This document shows positions 36,568-55,553 of a stretch of DNA of 64,000 nucleotides, piece after piece (position 1 is the stretch's first letter; every line of letters begins with the position of its first letter). A program made the translations under genes and the position numbers. Origin of the DNA: Dipylidium caninum (taxonomy: Eukaryota; Platyhelminthes; Cestoda; Cyclophyllidea; Dipylidiidae); assembly GCA_017562135.1 (NCBI GenBank), contig QEYB01000338.1, positions 1 to 64,000 on the forward strand. The letters run 5' to 3'. The notes under the pieces were generated by a model. It saw only the letters and a program-made list of their open reading frames with translations, was not told where the DNA came from and did no database searches.

Positions 36568-38244
36568 TTAGGCTAGTTCACGCATGTTGCCACGCTTGAA
36601 GGGGAGGACTCTCACCTGTCTGAACCGACTATCAGTTCGTACAGAGCTGGATCGATTGGCTTGTTCTACATACCACTGTATTTCGACTAACGAAAGAAGT
36701 GAAGTCCTAACGCCCATTGCGCAGACAGTCACAGAGCGTTGTGTGTAGCATTCCCATTTTTCGACGTTTATAATCACTGTTGGAAGCCACTTCACCAATG
36801 GTTTCAATGACTCTGATATTTCAATGTTTAAGATCATAAACCGCTCTATCACTGGGTAATTTAAAACTCTTTCAAATCCTTCACTCCCATCATCCAGGTC
36901 TCTTCGAATTGACTCGAAATGATTTAAAAAAGGGTTCTTCTGGTTAACTCCTAATGTTCTTTCATTACTTCTGCAACAAGCCCTAAGTTTTGTTTGCAAA
37001 TTTTGACATTTTCGGAACATGGATAAATACTTGCTCGCCTCATGGGCCAGTTGGACTCGTAGTTTTCTATACTGATCTTCCAGTCTGGATTGCTGAAGTT
37101 CCACTGGTAGAGGAACCAAGAGACCTTCAGGAAAGGGGTTAGATTGTGTGTTCGCGCTAACCATCTGTGGAAGAGTTTGCACCTCTATCGAAATTTTATT
37201 GGCGACCAAGGCGACGTCATCGGAGAAAACTTCAGGCGTGCTGCATGGACCAACGTTAGCGTCTCTGTAGCCGTGGCAACCACGGTGATTCGAGAAGTTG
37301 TAGCCACTCAGACCATGTCCAAGGTGATGTTTCTTATGGCAGGAATGTGACTTTCGGTGTTTATGACGGGTCGGAGGTGTTAAGGTAAAGCTGCCATCAG
37401 TCAACACTGTTTCTGCTTCTCGAGGTTTATAAATCGCCTCGATCTCCACTTCACAATCTTTCACATTCGATTGATTCCTGTTTAAATCACCAAATACTTT
37501 CGAGTCACAAACCATAGAAGTCGTTCTGACGAATGGTCTGAGAAATGCCTTCAGGCGTTCAACATAACTCCAGGCTCTTTCTAATAGACTGGGGACAGTA
37601 CACTGCAGAGACTCTTTCGACAAAAGATCTATACATGCCTGAAAGACGAGCCACCACAGCAAACTCTGATACAGTGTATCAGTGGCTGATTTGGTTTGTA
37701 TATTCTCACCTAAACCAACTTGATTCTGACTCAGAGCGTCCAGCTTAAATCGGGCCAGTTGATCTTTGGTGATTGTGGAAAACACCTTATTTAAGCTTTC
37801 AAGACCTTCGTCGTCGAATTGGACTGTTCCATTGATTATATTCCGGACCAAGTTATCTACGAGATCCTTAACTGTATGCATCGTTTGTATGGTAGTGTCA
37901 TTAGGTGGAAGACATTGGACTGTCACTTCTGCGTTTGTTCGAGAAGCAGGGGGCGGCTTCGGCTTGGAGGCAACCTTAGGAATGCGCTCATTCATGTCTG
38001 TCATGCTCTTTTTCACCTGTTTATGTTGAGTTGAAGACGAGTACTCGTTATCTTGGTGGGAAACACGGTTACTAGAATTCCACCCTCGTCTTTTGTTTGC
38101 AAACGATACCGATGGATTTCGCAGACTGGCCTCAAAATTGACGGTACCAGAATTGGTGACTGGACGGGGAAACGGGTTGCTTAAAAATCTGGTGTTCGAC
38201 TTGGATACGGGCAGAAGAGACTGTCTAACTCGATTTGGATTCAT
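36568..38244 (-). CDS. Unrecognised 558-aa protein with His/Cys-rich segment
   Basis: Uninterrupted frame from ATG 38244 to the stop at 36568. The first ~120 residues are polar and basic with a Pro-rich KPKPPPA segment, probably disordered. Residues 122-260 look helical (VKDLVDNLVRNIINGTV, YQSLLWWLVFQACIDLL). Residues 293-324 are very rich in His and Cys (RHKHRKSHSCHKKHH, NHRGCHGY), possibly metal-binding. Residues about 383-425 look like a coiled coil (QQSRLEDQYRKLRVQLAHE). Residues 455-530 look helical and conserved-like. No signal peptide or membrane span is seen. I cannot assign a family. It may be a fast-evolving scaffold or centrosomal-type protein, which is a guess. Its length and even composition make a chance frame very unlikely. 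Confidence 0.75.
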   Translation of the reverse strand: MNPNRVRQSLLPVSKSNTRFLSNPFPRPVTNSGTVNFEASLRNPSVSFANKRRGWNSSNRVSHQDNEYSSSTQHKQVKKSMTDMNERIPKVASKPKPPPASRTNAEVTVQCLPPNDTTIQTMHTVKDLVDNLVRNIINGTVQFDDEGLESLNKVFSTITKDQLARFKLDALSQNQVGLGENIQTKSATDTLYQSLLWWLVFQACIDLLSKESLQCTVPSLLERAWSYVERLKAFLRPFVRTTSMVCDSKVFGDLNRNQSNVKDCEVEIEAIYKPREAETVLTDGSFTLTPPTRHKHRKSHSCHKKHHLGHGLSGYNFSNHRGCHGYRDANVGPCSTPEVFSDDVALVANKISIEVQTLPQMVSANTQSNPFPEGLLVPLPVELQQSRLEDQYRKLRVQLAHEASKYLSMFRKCQNLQTKLRACCRSNERTLGVNQKNPFLNHFESIRRDLDDGSEGFERVLNYPVIERFMILNIEISESLKPLVKWLPTVIINVEKWECYTQRSVTVCAMGVRTSLLSLVEIQWYVEQANRSSSVRTDSRFRQVRVLPFKRGNMRELA

Positions 38245-41200
38245 CCTAAAGAATTTTTCAAATAGCTATTTCAGGACTCATGGGGGATAAAAAGTAGACG
38301 ACGTAGAAATGCATGATTTGAATTAAGTAGACAATCGATTGCTGTGTGGGATTCTCCCTGTGAGTGAAAATTAATGCGTTTGCTTTAGGCTACCATCAAA
38401 GTTATTTTTCAGTGTGAGGTTAAACTTTTTATTTCAGCCGTTCGGTTAATATGGACATCGTATTTTTGCATTTTGCGTTGGCATATTCTCCTTGCCTAGG
38501 CCTTGGATAGAAAAGCATTATATATGAGAGCTTGATGCCGTGATAATTTGTGTTTGATTTCAATAATATTACCTTTATTATGAGTCTACTATCGTATTAT
38601 AATTGGCTATATTCTACTGAAAAGATAGATCTAAAAGCTGGAGTTTATGGACAGAACCCACTGATAGATTGTTAAGACTTATGTGGTCGTGTTATGTGCA
38701 GCAAATATTGATGTGCGTCGAAGTTTTCTTATGTTGTGTAATTTCTTGCTTTCGCTTTGCAGGCTTTTTTGCGCGACAGATTCTATGAAAGGGGACTCAC
38801 CTGCTTGGGAAAAATCTCCACAGACGCATTTGCGAGGCACGGGCAAATTTAACATCGTTTTAATTGTGTTTATATTTGCACTTAACGGAGACTATAAAAG
38901 TCCTTAGCATTCCACTACTTCTACTAACACTATTACTTAAATTGGAATCTTTTTAGCGCGCACTCCTAGACCATAAGCCTAATTCTTAAGTCACAGTTCT
39001 TTGTGAGATTTTTGAAGTCTCTATTTTCGCTGAATAACAGAAGTGATGTTATTTACTTTTAGTTAAATGAGGACAAACGTTGCTTCTCAAAGTTCTGGCG
39101 TGTTTGGTATACAGACTTTACCTTTCCTGGCCAAAACGGTGGATCAAATGTCCATTTCTACGCATTCTCCTTTCCGAAAAAAGCAACCTCTATTTCTAAA
39201 CTGTTAGATGGCCGGACACGAATAAATTTAATTCTATGAAGTGCATGTCAGCTTGCGAGTGAAGTGTCTTGCATTAAGCCCCAATAATCACTCTAACCTC
39301 GCTATAAAAGTCTCTTAACCAACATCAAATAATTACTGTGTGGCAGCGAATGATGACTGGGAGAAGCGTTGTAATGCTATTTAATGTGATTAATCTCCAT
39401 TCCAAACTCGAGGGGGTCAACTCTTCACAGAAAAGCCGGTTGAATCCAATAAATCATGAGCAAATACATCATTGTTAGATGTTTATGTTACCTTCGTTGA
39501 TGACAACCTAAGAAAATTTTATCAGATTCCGAGGAGGAGCACTGAACGACCTCAGAAAAAAACAAAATTTCGGGTATTTAACGGAGTTCCGGTCGGAAGA
39601 TCCACAATTTTAAATGAGTCGCTTTGATTTGACGTGAACTGGTCATCTTCGACTTGCGACCCAGTGTGATTCGGCCAAGGGGTAAAGGAGTAAACAACGC
39701 AGACTTCGTGGTTCATACGAGGCTAGATGTATCCGCATTGATAATTCAAAGCGCTTAAGATGGTATCACTGCATTAATGTAAACAACGCAATTTGGTTTC
39801 TGGTTCACAGCTGCATTTAAAGGCATGTCAATGAGATCTTTTCTTATTTCAACACATGATTGATGTCAAACATATGATAGGTATAGCCTAGGTTTTCACA
39901 GGTTTGTTCTTGAAATTATTAGTTTCTCCACGTAACATTGAAATTACGTTTCGACAGAAGTGAAGAAGGTCAATGTTTAATGGGACAACTCCAACGACAT
40001 CCGGATACCAACAAATTGTCGCAGAGGTGATTGCTTGACGCAATAAGAACCTTTACGCGACCCTCAAAGGTGCCCGTTTAACCTCTCCGGAGTTGGACAT
40101 GAAGCACATATGTTTGGTGATAAACTTTGAGCACTTGAAGGGAATTTTTTTGGATAAGTTGATTGAATCCATTAGATTGAATGGCGTATTCCCAGATAGT
40201 TCGAATTGTGTTTTAATGAAGATAACATCTCTGGAGCTGTACATTTTTGGCATAGGTTGAAAGATGGATAGTCGATAATCTATTTAAACTGGATGTACAA
40301 GAACAAAGTTGTAAATGTTTTTTGAACCACACTCAAATAAACAGAATTAAATCACACAACATTGTGTACAAAATAAGATGCAGCGTCCCGAAGCCATCAA
40401 AATGTGCTATGGTCGGTTTCAACAGTTCTCCGGTCCAAAACGCCGATTCATGTTTTACGATGTGGGTGAATAAAATGATTTAACTACTTCATGAATTGGA
40501 AAGCTAAGCAGAATCGGTATTTAAGCTGCTCAAACATAAACCACCATAAGGAGGGTTTGAAGGGCACAGTCCTTTAATTCTCTAGTTTTTCTTTAATCCG
40601 TATCAGTGGAAAGATGGAAGTAGTTTATTTTAGCATAGAGGAAGTTCTGGAAAACACCCTACCAAAAGTGCACTACTGAATTCACATAATGGCAGGCTGA
40701 AGAACTGGCACACACCGACAGCGACGTTGCGCAGAAAGGACTGATTACATTTCACAGCTTGGTCCGTGTCGACGCGGATTTTTTACTCATAGAAACTTGC
40801 ACGCCTTATAGGATACAATTTAGAGGCCATGCGTGTTTGTCAAACTTACAAAAGCCTAAATGAGCACGTCTTTAGTCACCAGGGTAAGGCGGAATCTGGT
40901 GGCATGCACGACGCAAGTTACCAAATCGACAAAATTATACTTCAAACTCGCGGTTTCAGTAACCAAGGTTTTCGGTCCGGTATTAACCAGAAAAGCTTCG
41001 GCGGACCCAAGCCAAGGTCACATCTCGGACCGAAATAGACTTGAAAAACCTACATAGGACACGGCAAAATCACAACAGCCCCTAATTCATAAGAGAACCC
41101 AAAAGTGGAATTGAAAATTACCGAAAAAAAAGATGAAGTGAATAGTTCACATAACTTCAGGCTTTATCACGTCGTACAATCAATCAAATTCACCACCAAA

Positions 41201-41474
41201 AATGAGCCTTTACCTCCGGTATATGCGTGACAAGCCGTAGACCGCGTTAGGGTATCGTTAATCTTAGCAAAAAAACGAGAAAGCATAGGCGTCAAAAAAT
41301 TGTAGGAGGGGGAGAGAATGGAGTCAGTGGAAAGGATCAAAATGGTAAAGTCAAATGCAGCACGTAGGTAAGAGGGCGAACGGTAGGGCATTTGAATGTC
41401 AAAATCTTCAAATGGGGGATGGACGAACGACAATCACAAGAGGAGGCGTTGGTTCAGACAAGTGACAAGTGATT
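38245..41474. other. Intergenic region
   Basis: 3.2 kb between the 558-aa gene (its promoter side) and the 3' end of the Src-type kinase, both on the minus strand. Only short open frames are present, none recognisable. AT-rich with no tandem repeats noticed. Confidence 0.45.
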
Positions 41475-49341
<7,867 letters not shown>

Positions 49342-51172
49342 GACGTAGTTCAAGCGTCATGAAAGCATCAATAGTCCGAGGCTGGAATAAGAAATCGAAA
49401 TATTGTTGAACGGCTTCGAATGACATGAAAATACAAAATGCAGAAACATGAAAAGTCTTCTGGATATAAATAAATTCAAAGGGGAAACTAAAACGTCCTA
49501 CAGATTAAAGATCGTGAATGAAAGTACAAAGTGGTTAGGGGTAAAACCATCACATGTAAGGACAGATGCAGTTAAACGGCAAGCTTTGGCCTCCTTGTAA
49601 GTAATGACAACAGTGAAAGCAAAAACAGGAGCACTACTGGTTTGAGTGTTAGGGAAACAGCAAGAAACAGCAAGGGCAACACCGCCAAGAAGCAACACCT
49701 GAGAACGACGAACTCAAGTTGCCCAGAGCGAAACCTTATTCGTTAAAACAAAATATAAAAACGCCATTTGCTCATTAAAATAAGGCACTTTAGATTTTAA
49801 TAATCTGTAACATGTTTTACATTACAAGTAAATTTTTTTGATTATTGACGGAAAACGAAGGTTATAAATTAAGTACTTTTGAATTTGGCAATTAACGCCT
49901 TACAACATGCCAATATTGATTGTCGGAGTCAATACTACATTGTTTTCAATATCAAGTTTATTATGTATGCTTGCCCCCTTGCTCTACATATAGGGCGCAG
50001 TTTGATCCAGTCCGCAAATGCGCCATAAAGCTTACGGGCATATGAATGGAGCCTCGTTATTCTCTTCCGATTCAAGAAATTTATCCTCATATAGGGAAAC
50101 GCATCGGACAAACATGACTAAGTCGAACGTCAGCCAACCAACATACTTCTTTGGTCCCCATCCGTATTTTTGTGTTTAGTTACTTAAAATCTGTCGCCAG
50201 CAAAATTCCACCTCATTTTAGAGCAGAGAAACTGGGCACACTAGCGACTTGATTGGCGAATCTTAACTCCTCACTCTTAACTATCGTACACAAGTGGGCC
50301 GCATTGCGCTCTCACACCGTGAGTTAGAAATAGACATTCTCCCCCCATGCCTCAGCATGCATTAAATTTACAAATACGGCCATTTGTTTTCTTGTTAAAA
50401 GTGCAGTTAAAGTTTAAGTCTTTTTAGTACACCCTGTCTTTCACATGCTACATCCACCACATCGTTTATTATTTCAGTGGGCTTCTACGTCATCCCTAGG
50501 CTTTAAATGCAAAAAAAAAATATTCTTACGGACTAACACTTCTACCTCCGAACAACTACACAATGCTACTGGTACAGCCGTTACGTTGTGGGCCATCACT
50601 AACGGAGACGAAGTAAAATAAGTCAGAATTTCGCCCCCACTTACACCCAATATCAAAACTATTGATAAAAAATCATGGAATTAAGGTACATTGTAGATGT
50701 TAGGTAAAGCAGAGCACTTCGGCGACGAGTGCTCTTTTGTCATTACATACAGAAGAGAAATGCATGAAAAGGGGCCTACACAAGAGAATATCTCTCATCG
50801 GATTAGAATATAGACTCATACTCGTTGAAAAAAGAAATAAAAATATTCCACTTGTAGAGGGATCAAATTGAGCTACATTGAAAGATTTGGACGTAGAATG
50901 TGTAAGCAAGATCATTTTAAAATGAAATGTCGCGAATTTTGCAGGAAAAGTGTTAGATTTACAGTGCGTCGACAGAGTTGAAGAAGGCAGAAGGGTAGAC
51001 AAGGTTAAGTTACGAATGTCGGCGTAAAAATTATCCGAGAAATCTGTGAGTGGCAAAGGAAATGTAAATTTACATGAAAAAAAAAATCATTCGGGGCTGT
51101 GTCATAAGTCACTAGTTGTTGTGAGTGATATGAGAGAAGTCCCACCTACTTGAAAGTGCAACATTTGATTCA
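49342..51172. other. Intergenic, Src kinase promoter side
   Basis: Lies between the kinase start codon and the end of FZR1. Small frames (for example 49498-49698, 50700-51056) carry no recognisable motif. AT-rich with a poly(A) run near 50513. A 5' untranslated exon of the kinase may be here. Confidence 0.45.
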
Positions 51173-54100
51173 TCATCGGATAGCACCAAAAAGATTGAAA
51201 GTAGATGAATTAGGCTAAAAAAGGTATAGAAAATATCTCAATTTAAAAACTTCAATAATGCTGTCTCACGAGAATCCCAAATATAATAAATGGAATATTG
51301 CCTTATCACGAAAAGCCAATGCCAAAAAAACATCCACTGTTGAATGTTTTGAAACACAAAAATAAGATTCCGGTTGTTACCTTGGGCAACTTGGAACGGC
51401 AAAAAACATTCCAGAAGCGCAAGGTTTCGTCTCCAGCCCCGGTGACAATGTTCTCCCCGTCAGGTGAAACAGCAAGGTAGAGTACTCGCGATGAATGGCC
51501 GGTGAGTTTGGCCAATTGTCGCAACGAAGGATATTGCCACACAAGGATTTGGTTCTGCGAGTACCCGTGTGTGCTAACTAGTTCATTATTGTGTTCAGAC
51601 CAAGCCAGATTGCAAACCTGGCAGAAAAAGATTACACCGTCAGCTGATGTGTCCAAGTAGAGAACTTGGGTGCTCAAAACCAAGTGAATTCTATTTTGAA
51701 AACCAAACAACGAACGTCTTTCCATTAAAAGCAGTGTTCAATTCGGCGCATTCGATCATAGATAAATCTTTTGTACGAATAAATTACTACTTAGTCATAT
51801 TGAGTAGAACGTTTATAAAGGTGTCGAACAGCTTTACCTCATTGATGCACCTGTCAGTAAGCGCGCAAAAATATTAAAAAATTAATATTTCTCTCGGGGA
51901 TTCAAAAATGAATATTCGAGGCATTTGCATTTACAACTTGTAAAGTATACAAAATAGTTATTTATAAGATAGATTAAAGATAAAGTTCTAGGAATTCAAT
52001 CTGGCGTCTCATCGCAACTAAAATTGACGTCTATATTCAACGGGGAAAAAAACATCTTTCTTTTCTTAATCCTAGGAAACAGCAATTTATGAGGTTAATT
52101 CGAATTAAAATGAAGAACAGAATTTGACTGAATAACTTTTAAAACTATGAACTGGAACAGATACTAAGATGTGGTGCTATCATTTTAAATTAGCCAAATA
52201 GTTCAATCACACCATCACATTCATGCGAACTCGTCCATGGAAATTTGCGTAGGGTTTGCAGACAGAATACAAAAGTCAAATTTGATCAAGAGAGTGCAAA
52301 GAATGAAGATAAAGCCTCATAAGCATATAATAAAATAGACTGTGAAGGCTGAACCAATTTCGATTTATCGTATGCAGGCTGCACAAATTTTTAAAATAAA
52401 ACATGGTATCGTGCCTCCCCGGAATAATGACGGACAAAATGCTTACATTGAAGCGTTAGACGTTCTAACTTGAAATGTTAGATAAAAAGTAAGAGATTTT
52501 TTGGGTTTTAATATACATTACGATTCCGATATCTCAGTCCCACCCGAAGTTAAAGCTAAAAAAATATGACAAAGCCAAATAATTAGCAAAGTGGCCTCCA
52601 ACCTTGATAGTAGAATTTCACCTCATAAACACAACGGCGATAGGAAGTAAAAGGCCAATATCAAAAAAAGAGGTCGCCTGACACTTGGACACGAAGCCCT
52701 CACCCTTTAGAGCCTGGTCATAGGATAAGAGGGTATGCGAAGTAGGTGCCCCCTGAGCACCACTTATTTCATTATCTGCTCCTACTAAAATTTAAGATCT
52801 GTAAGCGTCTATTTAAATTGTAGCATGAAAATGGTCTTAAATATATTCTAACTAGTTCCCGGATGACCTATTAAAGGAAAGTTATTATAATCCAGGAGCA
52901 AGTTCATCGAAGCGAAGGCTGAAAAGAAATCGCCATAAAACTAGATGAGTAATAATCCCACTAAAACCAGAGAAGTGAATAATTTGAGAAAATAAGCCAG
53001 GGGAGTATCAACAAGGAGAATATCCAGAAACCACGAGAGTAAAGCGCTGAATATGGGCTTCCGCAAGATTGGGAAAGAAAGAGGGGATTAACCTGGCTTT
53101 CAGTCTCAACGGAACGCAAAGCTTGCCCGGAGAGGGTGTTCCAAAAACGAATACACCGGTCAGCAGTGCCGCCGCCACTCGCGAGAAGACCATGTTGGTG
53201 CGGCGACCAAGAGATGGCCTTGACCGCGGCTACATGCTCTTCATATGACAGGATAGGTGTTGAGAAACTCGCCACATGCTGGCTCCACACTAAGAGACGG
53301 TTGTCATTCCCTCCTGAGGCCAGATATTGATTATCGGGAGACCATTTGAGTCCACAGACCTTAAAAGAATTGGGTAACAGAACACACTAACACGGATTTC
53401 AAACAGGAATTCATTGAAAACCATGCTTCCAGGGTATTTAATATAAAATGTGTCATACCACATATTACCATGAAGTTGGAGAGTGGCAGAGAAGTAGCTT
53501 CAAATATTCAAGGGTTTCATTGAAACTCCTCAAGTATAGACCAATAATTTGAACGATGTTCTATCACGGTTAAATAACTGACGAATACAGTTCTCGCTAA
53601 TCAAAAAAGGTGAGATGTACGCAACCTTACTAATGCGAATATAAGTCATAAAACTGCCTATGCAGAAAGCCGTGGGCGAAAGAATGAGGCATATAAAGCA
53701 TAAGCTTAGGAATCGTAAATACATTAAATAGTTGAAAATACGTGACTGAACCAATACTGGGGCCAGAGATATTAAGGCACAACACTGTATTATCAACACA
53801 ACTGTGATATGTGCACTATAAATATGTATCATAGCGTCATCATCGGTAATGAGTAGCAAATAATAATACAAATCAATCAGGGTGGATGTTTCCCAACGGT
53901 TACAATGAAAAAGTGATTCAATAAAGCGTATTTTCATTAAATTTAACGAAATGAGGCGCGTTGTAGCATATATCTCGAATTTAACTGTAATCATATGGAA
54001 ATCTTATTAGATTTTATTCTTAAAACTGATTTCTATACAAATTCAAGAATTACCAGGATAAACAGGATAAATGGTACCAATGAGTCTCAAAAATGAATAA

Positions 54101-55553
54101 CACCAATTTCCGAACCTCCTGTTTATGATCTTTGAGAACGCGAACGCTGCCAGGACAGGTGTTGCCCAGATCTGAGGGAACGGCTCCACCATAAGCTGAG
54201 ATGAATGGACCACCGCTACTACCTCCACCTGAGGTACCAAGGGCGGTGGCACCAGTATCGAAGGATGCACGAACAGAATTCGAAAGGAGCTCCCGATCAA
54301 TGTGCATGAGAGAAAGAGCAGAAGATGCACCAAGTGCAGAAGTGGAGGCAGACGCTGTTGTGGCCGGAGTGGGCACATCATTGTGGACTTCAATACCTGA
54401 CCAACCAGTAGTGGAATGTGCATGACCACCACCTGATGTGGGTCCCGCTCGAACGTCACGAAGCAGGATTTGACGGTCACGCGAGCCCGAGGCCAGAAGA
54501 TCTCCATTCCATGCAAGCGCCCCTACCCTGGCCACGTGGCCCTCCAGTCGACGGATGCACCGCGTTGCCTCTACGTCCCAGATGAGCACGCGGCCACGAT
54601 ATGTCGCAACAGCTAGGTTAGTGCCCTGTTGCACCCAAAGGATAATCACATTTGTTCATCACTCATTCAAAATTTCAGATAAACAATATTACTCACCTTT
54701 TTTGTCCACGATACTGAAGAAATTGCGTCAGTATCATCAGAGAAGTCACATAATCGAGTCACCTGACTGGTAAAAGCGTTCCACAGGTACACACTAGCGC
54801 CCAAACCAACTGCGAGCACGTTTTGAGATGACCAATCAACGAGATTGAGATAGAAGTCGTCTTGCAGGTCTGGGGCATCAAGCACCTTATAGGGCATTCG
54901 AGGTATGTATCTGGTAAACTGAAAAGCAAAAACGTAAGCAATAACAGAATTTGAAAAGATGTACTTTTTTAGAGCTTACCTTCTGGGGGAGCTTGAAGAA
55001 GTCTCTGGCTTTTTTCTGACACTGGGGATAATGAATATGGAGATGACTTCAATTTACAAGGACTTTCCTTTCTGAGTTTATACTGAAAGTAGGTGCATAA
55101 ATCGAACAAGAAATAACTCACAGAGAATATATTTAAATTTTCTCGAGGCGCAAAGATTGCTGCCTCGTTCGAAGGAACGCCAGCGACGGAATGCTGATTG
55201 GACGAATCAATATTTTCCACAAGTTCATTATGTACGAGAGTGGAGACGATAGCTAAGTGCGGCGGATAATCTACTATGGTAGAGTCGGAACTACTACGGT
55301 GAAGTGTTGAAATTAAATTCGGATTTGAATGGTTGCCGCGTAAAGGAGTCGTATGAATATGGTTCGGTCTGTTTATGCCATTATTTGAAAGGGAACTGGA
55401 CGAACTTTCGGCTTGTCCAAGTGCGCCCGTAGGTGAATGAGAAGTAGACTGAAATAAACACTTGGATACTTCGAATGATGGATTCTTCCATTTGGCATTG
55501 GAACGTGAAGGAATATAGCGATCTAGATAGTTATCTTTGGTTGGCGTTTTCAT
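51173..55553 (-). CDS. FZR1: Fizzy-related / Cdh1, APC/C co-activator
   Basis: WD40 co-activator that recruits D-box and KEN substrates to the anaphase-promoting complex in late mitosis and G1. Exons: 55553-55122, 55082-54980, 54918-54697, 54625-54116, 53359-53093, 51617-51381 and 51214-51173. The C-box is DRYIPSR (residues 11-17). [71 protein letters not shown] and [15 protein letters not shown] match Cdh1 almost residue for residue. The 42-nt last exon ends NLFGAIR, the Ile-Arg tail that docks on APC/C. Intron 55121-55083 (39 nt) is in frame without a stop and could be retained. Exon 2 ends one base out of phase with exon 3 although homology continues. About 93 extra Ser/Ala/Gly-rich residues sit inside the WD40 propeller. 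Total is about 603 aa, against roughly 496 in vertebrates. Confidence 0.95.
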
